A stretch of DNA of 32,972 nucleotides from an uncultured Clostridium sp. (GTDB lineage: Bacteria; Bacillota; Clostridia; Oscillospirales; Butyricicoccaceae). Below are positions 6,367 through 14,772 of the stretch, one piece after another. Every line of letters starts with the position of its first letter. The first letter of the stretch is position 1. Made by a program: the position numbers and the translations under genes. The stretch is taken from NCBI GenBank assembly GCA_947427035.1, contig CANEGK010000030.1:1-32972 (forward strand), given 5' to 3'. Below the pieces are notes generated by a model that was not told the origin of the DNA, made no database searches, and was given only the letters and a program-made list of their open reading frames with translations.

Positions 6367-8343
6367 TTACTTCAGGTGTTTGTCAAACCAGCCGAGCATT
6401 TCGGTGTGGCGGCGCACGCGGTGGCTGGGTTTGCCCAGCAGCAGCATGACGTGGCTGTCGCCCTTAAAGAGCACCAGGCGCGTTTCCACGCCGCGGCTTT
6501 GCAGCGCCGCATACATTTGCAGCGCCTGATCCATCGGGCAGCGGTAATCGGCCATGTACTGCAAAAAGAGGGTGGGCGTTTTGACCCTGTCGGCGTATTT
6601 GAGCGGGGACGAGCGCCACAGCGCTTCGTAGCCGTCCCACGGCGTGCCGCCCTGCCCTACTTCGAAAAACCACGGAATATCGCTGCACCCGTACATGGTG
6701 ATCCAGTTGGAAATGGAGCACTGCGCCACGCCCGCTTTGAAGCGGTCGGTGTGCCCGATGATCCAGTTGGTCATATACCCGCCGTAGGATGCGCCGGTGA
6801 CGCCCATGCGCTCGCCGTCCAGCTGCGGATAGGCGCGCAGCGCCGCGTCGGCAAAGTCCATCAGGTCGTCAAAATCGATGGTGCCGTAGCGGCCGTTGAT
6901 GTCGGCAAAGGCGCGGCTGCGGCAGCTGCTGCCGCGCGGGTTGCAGAAGATGACGGCGTAGCCGGCCGAAGCCAGCACCTGCGCGTCAAAGGACAGCGTG
7001 CCCTGGTACTGCCCGCGCGGGCCGCCGTGAATGAGCAGGATGACGGGCACCTTGCCCTTCTGCGCTTCGGGCGGCAGCACAACCCAGCCGTCCAGGTCGA
7101 CGCCGTCGCGGCTGTCAAAGGGCAGGTATTGCGGCTGCGCCAGCTCGTACTTGCCCATGACGGCGTCGTTGAGCTGCGTCAGCTTTTCCGATTTTCCGTT
7201 TTGCAGCGAAAAGACTTCCATCATACCAAAGGCGGGCAGCCCGGCGCACAGGATACGGCCGTTTTTTTCAATGGCAAAGTGGTTGACCCATATCTCTTCC
7301 CCGCTCAGGCGCTCGGGCTGGCCGCCCGACGTCATGCGGAACAAATGCGCGCCGCGGCGATCGCTTTTGACAAAATACAGCGCGTCGCCCCGGCCTGTGA
7401 AATTGCATCCGCCGCCGCGGCAGGTGTCCCCCGAGTTCTGAAACCCCAGGTCCTCTTCCAGCGCGTACTCCAGCGCGGGCTGGCCGCCCTGCACCGGGAC
7501 CGACCAGATGTCGGTGTCCATCTTGGCGTCCATAGCGGCGTACCACACGCGGCCGCCCACATGGGCCACAGCCGTCGTCATGGCGCCCGTCTGGCACAGC
7601 TCGCGGCGCTCGGCCTTCCCGACGTTCCAGGCGTACAGCCCGTCGCAGTTTTTCCGCGCTACCTCGTAGCTTTCGCCGGTAAAATAGACCTCTTTCCCGT
7701 CCTGCGAAACGCAGAATGTGACGACGGCAAAGTGCGGTTCGGTGACGGCGGTCAGCTCTTTGGACTTCATATCGTACACATACAGGCGCGCGCGGGTCTT
7801 GTTGATGTAGCCCTGCCCGTCGGCGCGGTAGGGGCGCTCGTCGCACACCTCGTAATCGCGCTCGGCGCGGATGTCGGCCAGCGCCTTTTGCAGCGCCTCG
7901 CCCGACAAAGCGGTCAAATCGGGGCGCGACAAATCGTGCTTTGCGACGATGAGCAGCTTTCCGTCCGCAAGCGGCAGTACCTTCCCCGCCATGATGGGCA
8001 GGCGGAACAGCTCTTCCGCCTCGCCGCCGTCGAGCGGCAGCCGGTAAAAAGCGGTCAGCTCCTCGCCCGCCTGCACCCGCTCGGTGTCCTTGGGGTCGCG
8101 CAGGCCGGGGAAGAGCAGCGCACGCCCCTCTTCAATAAAGCAGACGCAGCCCTCGCTGCCGGTAAAGGTCAGCTGCCTTATTTCGCCGGTGCGGGTGTCG
8201 AGCGCGTGCAGAAAGCAGTCGTATCCGTCTTTTTCCAGGTTGGGCCGGTGGGTGACAAAGGCGGCCTGCCCCTCCTGCGGGGACAGCGTCAGTTCGGCGA
8301 TGCTGACAATGTCGCCGATGCAGTCTTTTTGAAAGCGTTTCAC
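6367..8343 (-). CDS. S9 family peptidase (acylaminoacyl-peptidase-like), copy 1
   Basis: A 658-residue serine peptidase. The N-terminal 390 or so residues form a beta-propeller built from WD-like strands (DPKDTERVQ..., IWSVPVQGG, LYFVKSDRRG). The C-terminal alpha/beta-hydrolase domain carries the nucleophile Ser519 in GASYGGY, Asp599 in ADYRCP and His631 in GDSHV, the full triad. The oxyanion region is LLIHGGPRG. Such enzymes cleave short peptides, often acylated or oligomeric, admitted through the propeller. No signal peptide, so it should be cytoplasmic. It starts with GTG, with AAAGGAG eight bases upstream, 34 bp after the stop of a paralogous peptidase. The pair probably arose by tandem duplication and has diverged widely in the propeller while keeping the catalytic domain. 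Confidence 0.93.
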   Translation of the reverse strand: MKRFQKDCIGDIVSIAELTLSPQEGQAAFVTHRPNLEKDGYDCFLHALDTRTGEIRQLTFTGSEGCVCFIEEGRALLFPGLRDPKDTERVQAGEELTAFYRLPLDGGEAEELFRLPIMAGKVLPLADGKLLIVAKHDLSRPDLTALSGEALQKALADIRAERDYEVCDERPYRADGQGYINKTRARLYVYDMKSKELTAVTEPHFAVVTFCVSQDGKEVYFTGESYEVARKNCDGLYAWNVGKAERRELCQTGAMTTAVAHVGGRVWYAAMDAKMDTDIWSVPVQGGQPALEYALEEDLGFQNSGDTCRGGGCNFTGRGDALYFVKSDRRGAHLFRMTSGGQPERLSGEEIWVNHFAIEKNGRILCAGLPAFGMMEVFSLQNGKSEKLTQLNDAVMGKYELAQPQYLPFDSRDGVDLDGWVVLPPEAQKGKVPVILLIHGGPRGQYQGTLSFDAQVLASAGYAVIFCNPRGSSCRSRAFADINGRYGTIDFDDLMDFADAALRAYPQLDGERMGVTGASYGGYMTNWIIGHTDRFKAGVAQCSISNWITMYGCSDIPWFFEVGQGGTPWDGYEALWRSSPLKYADRVKTPTLFLQYMADYRCPMDQALQMYAALQSRGVETRLVLFKGDSHVMLLLGKPSHRVRRHTEMLGWFDKHLK

Positions 8344-8377
8344 TTTGACATCTCCTTTACAGCTTTTTCACACACGC

Positions 8378-10369
8378 TTATTGCAAATGGCTGTCAAACC
8401 AGCCGGCGATCTCTTCCAGGCGGCGGACGCGGTGCTTGGGCTTGCCGTTTCTCGACAGCCCGTGGCTTTCCCCTTTAAACAGCACCATACGCGTCTCGAC
8501 GCCGTGCTCGACAAGCGCCTGATACAGCCCATAGGCCTCGGGCACGGGGCAGCGGTAGTCTTCAAAGGAATGGATGATGAGGGTCGGCGTTTTCGCCTTG
8601 TCCAGGCTGAACAGCGGCGAATGGGCGCGCAGCCTGTCCTCGCCTTCCCACGGCAGGCCGCCCTGCTCGTGCTTGTCGTACCAGCCGCCCAGGTCGCTGA
8701 CGCCGAAAAAGCCGGTCCAGTACGTAATGCTCCGGCAGGTCGCGGCGGCGGCAAAGCGGTCTGTGTGCCCGATGACCCAGTTGGTCATAAACCCGCCGTA
8801 GCTGCCGCCCGTAATGCCCAGGCGCTTTTCATCGATGGCGGGGTAGGCGCGCAGCACCTCGTCGGTAAAGGCCATGATGTCGTCATAGTCGACGGTGCCC
8901 CACTTGTCGGCCAGGTCGGCGAACTCGTCGCCGCGCGTCGAGCTGCCGCGCGGATTGCAGTAAAAGACAAAATACCCGCGCGAGGCAAAGACCTGCATCT
9001 CGTGGTTAGGCGCGTCGCAGTACGCCCAACGCGGGCCGCCGTGCACCGACAGAATGGCGGGGTATTTCTTCGCCGGGTCAAAGCCGCGGGGCTTGATGAC
9101 CCAGCCGTCGATACGCACGCCGTCGCGGTTGACAAACGAAAGCGGCTCGGCGCGCGGCGCGTCCGCAAAGGTCCCGTCGTTGACATGCGTCAGCGCGCGC
9201 GCTTTGCCGCCGCTGATTTCATAGACCTCCTGTAAAGCGCCGCCGCAGGCAAACCCGACGGCCAGCAGCCGATCCCCCGACTGCTCAAAGGACAGGACGT
9301 TGAGCCCTTCGGGGCTGAGCTGGCGCAGCGCCTGCTCGCCCGGCTTCCACGCGTGCAGGCGGGCGCAGTATTCGCGGCTGGTGATGAGATAAATGTCGTC
9401 GCTCGCCGTTTTGAAGCAGGGGCCGCCCATGTTGGCTTCGCACGAAATATCGGGCCCCAGGTCCTCGTCCAGCGGCAGGACAAGCTCCAGCGCCCTTTTC
9501 TCTTCGTCATAGACGAACAGCTTGGCCGAGCGCAGATCGATTTTGTCGCCGTGAATGTTGCCGGCGATGACGATTTTGCCCTGCCACAGGGCGATTTCGT
9601 TAAAATCATGGCCGCGGCAGGGGATGAGGACTTCGGTTTCACCCTGCAAATCGACGCGGTACAGCCCCTGCTCGTTGATGCGCCAGTCCTTGACGTCGTT
9701 GCCGGCAAAGACGATCGCCTTTTTGTCGGGCGTAACGGCGTAAGCGCCGACGTCCATGTTGGGGGCGGTCAGCGGCAGAAGCGCGCCGGTCCTTTCGTTG
9801 TAAAGCGAAAGGCGGGTGCGTTTTTTGTTGACGATGCCCCGGCCGTCGAACCAGAAGGGCATTTCGTCAAAGACGTGGAACTCCTCCGACTCCTTTTTCC
9901 AGCGCGCTAAGAGCTGAGCGCGCTTTTCCTCTTTGGCGCAGCAAAGGTCGGGGCGGGTCAGGTCGCAAAGGTGGCTGACCAGCCACAGCCCTCCGCCCAG
10001 GCTTTCGATTTTTGACGCCAGCGCCTCGATGCGGAAGGCCTCGCGCGCTTCGCCGCCCGACAGGGGAAGACGGTAATACACGGTCAGCTCTTCGCCGCGC
10101 TCGACGGCCTGCTTGTCGTCCGCCTTGCGCAGGGCGGGGAAAATGACGCTCCGGCTGTCGTCGCAAAAGGCGTAGCCCGCGCCGTCCTCGCCCGTCAGAG
10201 GGCGGGTTTCCCCTGTTTCGGGGTCAAGCAGGTACAGGCGGGTTTTGTAACGGTCGCCGTCAACGTCAGCCTGCGTGACGCAAAAGGCGGCGCATTTCCC
10301 GTCCGGTGAAATGTGAAGCTCGGATATGCCCTTGATCTGTTCAAAGTCCCTGGTCGAAATGCCGTTCAT
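8378..10369 (-). CDS. S9 family peptidase (acylaminoacyl-peptidase-like), copy 2
   Basis: A 663-residue paralogue of the next gene downstream. The propeller covers about residues 1-400 and the hydrolase domain the rest, with Ser523 in GGSYGGF, Asp604 in EDYRCP and His636 in GESHG. The oxyanion segment is LSVHGGPRWAY. It is predicted to be cytoplasmic and to act on short peptides. A GTG nine bases further upstream (10378) is in frame, but it overlaps the AGAGG that best serves the ATG at 10369, so the ATG is preferred. It stands between an acyltransferase gene (33 bp upstream) and S9 copy 1 (34 bp downstream), with no terminator between them, so the three form one operon. Confidence 0.93.
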   Translation of the reverse strand: MNGISTRDFEQIKGISELHISPDGKCAAFCVTQADVDGDRYKTRLYLLDPETGETRPLTGEDGAGYAFCDDSRSVIFPALRKADDKQAVERGEELTVYYRLPLSGGEAREAFRIEALASKIESLGGGLWLVSHLCDLTRPDLCCAKEEKRAQLLARWKKESEEFHVFDEMPFWFDGRGIVNKKRTRLSLYNERTGALLPLTAPNMDVGAYAVTPDKKAIVFAGNDVKDWRINEQGLYRVDLQGETEVLIPCRGHDFNEIALWQGKIVIAGNIHGDKIDLRSAKLFVYDEEKRALELVLPLDEDLGPDISCEANMGGPCFKTASDDIYLITSREYCARLHAWKPGEQALRQLSPEGLNVLSFEQSGDRLLAVGFACGGALQEVYEISGGKARALTHVNDGTFADAPRAEPLSFVNRDGVRIDGWVIKPRGFDPAKKYPAILSVHGGPRWAYCDAPNHEMQVFASRGYFVFYCNPRGSSTRGDEFADLADKWGTVDYDDIMAFTDEVLRAYPAIDEKRLGITGGSYGGFMTNWVIGHTDRFAAAATCRSITYWTGFFGVSDLGGWYDKHEQGGLPWEGEDRLRAHSPLFSLDKAKTPTLIIHSFEDYRCPVPEAYGLYQALVEHGVETRMVLFKGESHGLSRNGKPKHRVRRLEEIAGWFDSHLQ

Positions 10370-10402
10370 CAGCTGCACCTCTTTCTTATGTTTGTCACAT
10401 CG

Positions 10403-11695
10403 TCAATCGCTGTCGACCCTGTCGCAGCGAACTTTCTTTTGTCTTTCTGCGCGCTCGTGCAGATATTCCTGCGCCAGCTTCCATTCGGTGACGCTGCGCC
10501 CCTCGTCCGGATAAAAGCGCAGCGTGCCCTGCGCGCCGGCCTCCAGCTCCAGATAGGCGCCGGGGACGCAGCGCATGGCGGGCAGCGTCTCGTTTTTTAC
10601 ACATACGGTCTCGCCGCTGTGCGGCGTGTAGCAGAAACTGTGCTCGTCCAGCGCGATTTCGCCCCCGCCGTCGGGGGCAAAACGCCGGCCGTCCCAGCGC
10701 CGGCAAAGCGCGTGGCTCTTCATGGCAAACTCCCCGTCCAGCAGGCGCTTTTCCCAGCCGCGGCGCAGCATATCGAGCCACTGCGGCAGCGTTTCGGGCA
10801 ATACGGCGCCCTGTTCGGCGTGCAGGCGCATGTCGCGCCCCACCGCGCCGGCGTTGCCACACTGTGTGCAAAAAACGCGGTTGCCTCTGTCGCGCCAGGT
10901 CCAGTGCGCGCCGCAGCGCGGGCACACGCACAGCATGTTCTGGTAGCCGCGCGCGCGGTGGCGCGAACGAAACTGCGCGCCCGTCTCCTTCTGCCAGCGG
11001 TATTCGTCATAATCAATGGCGGCGCACACGCCGTCGTAAACCTCGTCGTCGGTCAGCGTTTTAAGCTGCTCCGGCGTAAACAGCAGGCTGAGCCGGGCGT
11101 CGATGCGCCCGCGGTTGAGCCCCTTTGCAAAACGGCTGCGGGTGAAAAAGCCGCCGTGCAGCCGCAGCGCGGCAACGTTTGCGCCGCTCTTTTTGACAAG
11201 CCGGGCAATGGCGCGGCCGATTTCGCCGGGGCGCCCCACCATCGAGGTTTGCCCGGCCGGATACACGCACACCGCCCCGCCCCCCTTAAGCGTGCGCAGA
11301 ATGGATGCGATGCACCGGGGGTCGGCGCTAAACTGCACTTTGGGAATGACGCCCATAGCGTGCAGAACAGGCGCGAGCAGCGGCTTGCGGAAAAAATTTT
11401 CCGAACAGACAAAGTGCAGGCGGCGCGGCAAAAGCGCGGCCGCCGTCACGGCAAAGTCGGTCATGCCCTGGTGTGAGCACAGCACCAGCAAAGGGCCGCT
11501 GGCCGGAATGTCCCCGGCGCGCTCGACGCGCAGCCCGCAAAGCGTTTTTAAAAAACAGGCGGCCCCGCCCGCCGCCATCTTGTACAGCGGGGCCAGCGGC
11601 TCTTTGATTTTGCGGTATTTTTCCGGTTTCACTCGCAGCTTCCTCCACCTGCCGGCGCCCCGGCGCTTTGGTATCCTGTTCTTACTATACTTCAT
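10403..11695 (-). CDS. PlsC-like acyltransferase with C-terminal zinc ribbon
   Basis: A 430-residue protein. Residues 60-205 are a lysophosphatidate-acyltransferase-type domain: motif I is HQGMTD (His75, Asp80, HX4D), motif II lies around ENFFRKP (99-105) and motif III is YPAGQTS (145-151). The usual Glu of motif III (FPEGTR) is replaced by Ala147. Residues 258-279 form a four-Cys zinc ribbon (CPRC...CTQC), rare in this family, followed by about 150 residues of strand-rich sequence I do not recognise. The basic N-terminus has no signal peptide. If active it would acylate a glycerophosphate or related acceptor at the membrane. It is the first gene of an operon with two S9 peptidases. A weak AAAGACGG precedes the ATG; M40 is an alternative start. 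Confidence 0.8.
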   Translation of the reverse strand: MKYSKNRIPKRRGAGRWRKLRVKPEKYRKIKEPLAPLYKMAAGGAACFLKTLCGLRVERAGDIPASGPLLVLCSHQGMTDFAVTAAALLPRRLHFVCSENFFRKPLLAPVLHAMGVIPKVQFSADPRCIASILRTLKGGGAVCVYPAGQTSMVGRPGEIGRAIARLVKKSGANVAALRLHGGFFTRSRFAKGLNRGRIDARLSLLFTPEQLKTLTDDEVYDGVCAAIDYDEYRWQKETGAQFRSRHRARGYQNMLCVCPRCGAHWTWRDRGNRVFCTQCGNAGAVGRDMRLHAEQGAVLPETLPQWLDMLRRGWEKRLLDGEFAMKSHALCRRWDGRRFAPDGGGEIALDEHSFCYTPHSGETVCVKNETLPAMRCVPGAYLELEAGAQGTLRFYPDEGRSVTEWKLAQEYLHERAERQKKVRCDRVDSD

Positions 11696-11774
11696 TTTGC
11701 CGTCTTTGTAAATCGAAAAACGAAACGCCGCGGGCCTTCATGCGGATTTTGCCGGCGGTGACACCATTTTCCGC

Positions 11775-11803
11775 TTGCGGCGCGCCGCTTCCTGCTGTAC
11801 AAT
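11775..11803 (+). promoter_or_regulatory. SigA-type promoter of the amidase gene
   Basis: TTGCGG (11775-11780) and TACAAT (11798-11803) are 17 bp apart and lie about 40 bp before the ATG at 11846. On the other strand a perfect TTGACA (plus 11818-11823) might serve the divergent acyltransferase gene, but only a poor -10 (GTACAG) follows it, so that second promoter is not called. Confidence 0.6.
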
Positions 11804-11845
11804 AAAATCGGTTATTTTGTCAAAACTCCGCGAAAGGAAGCCTGT

Positions 11846-12931
11846 ATGAAACCCATTCACCGCTTTACCCTGCTTTTGCTCTGCCTGTGCCTCTTCCTGC
11901 CCCTACCCGCCGCCGCCGCGCCGGCCGCGGCGCTGCGCTACACACAGTCCGCCCTGCTTTACGGCGAGGAAACAACCTTTTACAGCTACCTGCTCGACAG
12001 TGAAAATTATGTCCGCCTGCGCGACGTCGCCTGGTACTTCTGGGGCCGCCCCGGCGCCTTTTCCGTTGACTGGGACCCTGAAGCCAGGACCGTCATGCTG
12101 ACAACCGGCGGCGAATACATGGCCGTCGGCACGGAGAACACGCCGCACGAGCCGGGCCCCTTCCCCCTTGACAGCGTTCTTTCCCCCACCAGCACCCTGC
12201 TGATCGACGGGCAAGAGGTCTTTTTGCGCTCTTATCTCATCGACGGCAGCCATTATTACAATCTGCGCGACCTGTGCGCCGCCCTCGGCGTGCCGGTGTG
12301 GTGGGACGAGACGCGCCGCCTCGCCGTTGTCGGCGGCAACCCCGTTTTTGAAGGGAAAACCATCCTGGTTGACGCCGGGCACGGCGGCCGGGAGCAGGGC
12401 GCCCTTTCCGAATGGCTGGGCCCCGAAGAAGCGCTCAATTACGCGGTGGCCAGCCGCCTTGCCGCGCTGCTGCGCGCCGACGGCTGCAACGTCGTGGAGA
12501 CGCGCGGCCAGGACGAAACGGTATCCCTGCGCACGCGCATGGAGCGCATTACCGCCCTGCGGCCTGACCTTGTCGTCAGCGTCCACCACAACGCATCCGA
12601 TTCCCACGAGTATTTCGGTGCGACCGTGCTGGCGCAGATCGGCGATATGTACGGCGGGCCGTCCCTGCTGCTGGCCGAGCTTTTAAACGAGCAGTACGCG
12701 GCGCTCGGCCGCCCGGTCAACGACATTCTCTTCCGCCAGAACGCCGCCGGCAATGACTACTACGGCCTGCTGCGCGCGGCCGCCGGCGTTTCGGTTCCCG
12801 CTGTTATCAGCGAATACGCCTTTATCGACCACCCCGAGGACTGGATGGCCGTCGACTCGCCCGAAGAGCTGGCGGCCGAGGCCGACGCCATCTACCGCGC
12901 TGTGGTCGAGTGGTTTTCCATGCAGGAATAA
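11846..12931 (+). CDS. N-acetylmuramoyl-L-alanine amidase (Amidase_3), secreted
   Basis: Cleaves the bond between N-acetylmuramic acid and L-alanine in peptidoglycan. A signal peptide (1-25, LLLLCLCLFLPLPAAAA) exports the 361-residue protein. Residues 30-165 contain two copies of a 'YVRLRDVAWYF / YYNLRDLCAAL ... V.WD....V' pattern typical of the copper-amine-oxidase N-terminal-like stalk repeats used by clostridial wall enzymes. The catalytic domain (172-360) has the zinc ligands His179 (DAGHGG), Glu194 or Glu195, and His247 in SVHHNAS, with catalytic Glu323 in ISEYAFIDH. GAAAGGAAG precedes the ATG. It has its own promoter (11775-11803) and a strong terminator directly after the stop, so it is monocistronic. 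Confidence 0.93.
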   Translation: MKPIHRFTLLLLCLCLFLPLPAAAAPAAALRYTQSALLYGEETTFYSYLLDSENYVRLRDVAWYFWGRPGAFSVDWDPEARTVMLTTGGEYMAVGTENTPHEPGPFPLDSVLSPTSTLLIDGQEVFLRSYLIDGSHYYNLRDLCAALGVPVWWDETRRLAVVGGNPVFEGKTILVDAGHGGREQGALSEWLGPEEALNYAVASRLAALLRADGCNVVETRGQDETVSLRTRMERITALRPDLVVSVHHNASDSHEYFGATVLAQIGDMYGGPSLLLAELLNEQYAALGRPVNDILFRQNAAGNDYYGLLRAAAGVSVPAVISEYAFIDHPEDWMAVDSPEELAAEADAIYRAVVEWFSMQE

Positions 12932-12938
12932 AAAGCGT

Positions 12939-12965
12939 CCCCCGGCTAGGCCGGGGGTGTTTTTA
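12939..12965 (+). terminator. Intrinsic terminator of the amidase gene
   Basis: CCCCCGGC (12939-12946) pairs with GCCGGGGG (12950-12957) across a three-base loop and is followed by TGTTTTT. It lies 8 bp after the amidase stop. Confidence 0.88.
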
Positions 12966-13004
12966 TAGGAGCTGGGCCTTCCGGTTCCTTTTTCTTCTGC
13001 GCTG

Positions 13005-13013
13005 TGCTATACT
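13005..13013 (+). promoter_or_regulatory. Extended -10 promoter before the MscS gene
   Basis: TGCTATACT (13005-13013) is an extended -10 element. The -35 region 17 bp upstream (TTCCTT) is poor, as is usual when a TGn extension is present. The ATG follows 28 bp later, after the GGGAGGG at 13030-13036. Confidence 0.5.
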
Positions 13014-13041
13014 GAAGGCACTATCTTTCGGGAGGGTTTTT

Positions 13042-13854
13042 ATGGACGCCTTCAAATCCGTCTTGTCCACGCTTTCCGGCCTGACGCCCGCCGCGCTGGT
13101 GCAGCTTCTTTTAACCGTTGTGCTGGGCCTGGTCGCCGTCAAATACCTGGCCCGCCTCTTCCGCCGCGTCATGGCGCGCACCAGCCTGGACCCCAGCGTG
13201 CAGGCGCTTGTCGTCAACCTGCTGCGCGGGCTTTTGTGGTTTCTTCTTGTGCTCATCGTCGCGCCGCAGCTCGGCATTCAGGTCACCAGTTTGGTTACGC
13301 TGCTCGGCGTTTTCGGCCTGGCTGCATCGCTGGCGCTGCAAAACAGCCTGTCCAACCTGGCGGGCGGCATTTTTGTGCTGGTGACCAAGCCCTTTTCCAC
13401 CGGCGATTTTATTGAAGTATCGGGCGGCGCTTCCGGCACCGTCGACTCCATCGGTTTTATCCACACCATTGTCAAAACAATCGACAACCACCGCATTTAC
13501 ATTCCCAACGGCGCGCTGTCGGCCGACAAAATCGTCAACTATTCGGCCGAGCCGCTGCGCCGGCTGGAGCTGACCTTTTCCGTCTGCTACGAATGCGACG
13601 CCGGCGAGGCCCGCGCCCTGATTGAACGCACCCTGCTGGAAGACGAGCGCATTCTGCGCGAGCCGGCCGCCTATGTCCGCGTGTGGAACCTGGGCGCGTC
13701 GGCCGTCGACATTCTGTGCCGCGTCTGGGTGCAGAGCGCCGATTACTGGGAAGTGCGCTCCGCCTGCCTGGAGCGTGTCAAAAAGGCGCTCGAGCAGGCC
13801 GGCGTCAATATTCCCTACAACCAGCTTGACGTACGTCTTCACAGTCAAAATTGA
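13042..13854 (+). CDS. MscS-family mechanosensitive ion channel
   Basis: A small-conductance channel that opens under membrane tension and releases solutes on osmotic downshock. The 270-residue protein has three membrane helices: about 18-38, 56-77 and the pore-lining TM3 at 84-113. TM3 keeps the Gly/Ala packing pattern GLAASLALQNSLSNLAGGI. The cytoplasmic beta domain follows with VTKPFSTGDFIEV, GTVDSIGFIHTIVKTIDN and the conserved IPNGALSADKIVNYS (154-168), then the alpha-beta cage. Length is standard for the minimal MscS form. The ATG at 13042 follows GGGAGGG; an upstream in-frame extension would read through the amidase terminator and is rejected. The next gene starts 14 bp after the stop, so the two are cotranscribed. 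Confidence 0.93.
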   Translation: MDAFKSVLSTLSGLTPAALVQLLLTVVLGLVAVKYLARLFRRVMARTSLDPSVQALVVNLLRGLLWFLLVLIVAPQLGIQVTSLVTLLGVFGLAASLALQNSLSNLAGGIFVLVTKPFSTGDFIEVSGGASGTVDSIGFIHTIVKTIDNHRIYIPNGALSADKIVNYSAEPLRRLELTFSVCYECDAGEARALIERTLLEDERILREPAAYVRVWNLGASAVDILCRVWVQSADYWEVRSACLERVKKALEQAGVNIPYNQLDVRLHSQN

Positions 13855-13868
13855 AAGGAGAGCTGTTC

Positions 13869-14705
13869 ATGCGCATTCTTGTCATCGGAGGCAAAAAATT
13901 TGCCGGCTACGCCATGGTTCGCGAGGCGCTGGCCCGCGGACATGAGGTCACCCTCTTCAACCGGGGCCTGACCTATCCCGAGCTTTGGCCCGAACTTCCC
14001 TGCGTGACGGGCGACCGCCTGCACGACCTGCACAAACTCGACGGCATGGAGTTCGACGCCGTCATCGATCTGTGCTGCTACTTCCCCCACCAAATGCGCG
14101 AAAGCGCTGGGTATTTCCGCGGCAAAGGGGTGTTTTACGCCTTTATTTCCACCCTTTCGGTGTGTGATTTGACCCGCTCGCCCGTGCTCGAAAGCGATCC
14201 GCTTCCTTCGTACGATTATTCCGAAGCCTTTACCGAAGAGATGGGCAATTACGGCCCCCTCAAAGCGGCCTGCGAAGCCGTTTTGCAGGAGACGCTGGGG
14301 GACAGCGCCGCCATGATCCGCCCCGGCTTTATCTGCGGCGAGCGCGACCATACCGACCGCTTTACCTATTGGCCGGTCAAAATGCACCTGAACGACGCCG
14401 TCATCGTGCCGGAAAACGACTTCCCCTTCCAGTTTATCGACGTGCGCGATCTGGCCGCCTTTACCCTCACCGTTGTCGAGCAGCGTTTGTCCGGCCCCTT
14501 CTCCGTCACCGGGCCGGGGCGCCCTTACCGCTTTTCTGACTTTTTGCAGGACTGCCGCGCTCTGGCCGCCGGCCTGACCTGCCGCCCGGCGCGCGACACC
14601 CTGACAGCGGCGCGCGACTGGTTCCTTTCGCGCTCGCAAAACGGCGATGATTTGGCGGTCGGCCTCAAGCTCAGCCGCGAACGCGAAATTTTGCGTACCC
14701 TTTGA
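13869..14705 (+). CDS. NAD-dependent epimerase/dehydratase family protein
   Basis: A 278-residue short-chain dehydrogenase of the extended type. The Rossmann motif is RILVIGGKKFAG (2-13), in which KK replaces the commoner T and FAG matches 'F.G'; the next strand ends in LFNRG, typical of members that bind NAD(P). The catalytic pair YxxxK is YGPLK. PGFICGERDHTDRF and FQFIDVRDLAAF are conserved later elements. The closest relatives I recall are the isoflavone-reductase-like or nucleoside-diphosphate-sugar epimerase group common in Firmicutes; the substrate is not known. AAAGGAG precedes the ATG at 13869; a TTG at 13851 is in frame but coincides with the MscS stop region. It is followed by a bidirectional terminator. 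Confidence 0.88.
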   Translation: MRILVIGGKKFAGYAMVREALARGHEVTLFNRGLTYPELWPELPCVTGDRLHDLHKLDGMEFDAVIDLCCYFPHQMRESAGYFRGKGVFYAFISTLSVCDLTRSPVLESDPLPSYDYSEAFTEEMGNYGPLKAACEAVLQETLGDSAAMIRPGFICGERDHTDRFTYWPVKMHLNDAVIVPENDFPFQFIDVRDLAAFTLTVVEQRLSGPFSVTGPGRPYRFSDFLQDCRALAAGLTCRPARDTLTAARDWFLSRSQNGDDLAVGLKLSREREILRTL

Positions 14706-14732
14706 AGCTTTGCTTTTCCAGCCGGTTTCGTC

Positions 14733-14772
14733 AAAAAAGCCGTCGGGATTTCCCGGCGGCCTTTTCTTTTTT
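14733..14772. terminator. Bidirectional intrinsic terminator
   Basis: GCCGTCGGG (14739-14747) pairs with CCCGGCGGC (14752-14760) with one G-T pair. Six A precede it and a T-rich run follows. It separates the plus-strand epimerase-like gene from the convergent amidohydrolase gene, whose stop is at 14771. Confidence 0.85.

Noticed and set aside
6067-8478. An 803-codon plus-strand frame opposite the S9 peptidase
   Set aside because: It lies antisense to a gene with a full catalytic triad, has Arg/Ala/Gly/Val-rich composition without motifs, and long antisense frames are expected in GC-rich DNA.
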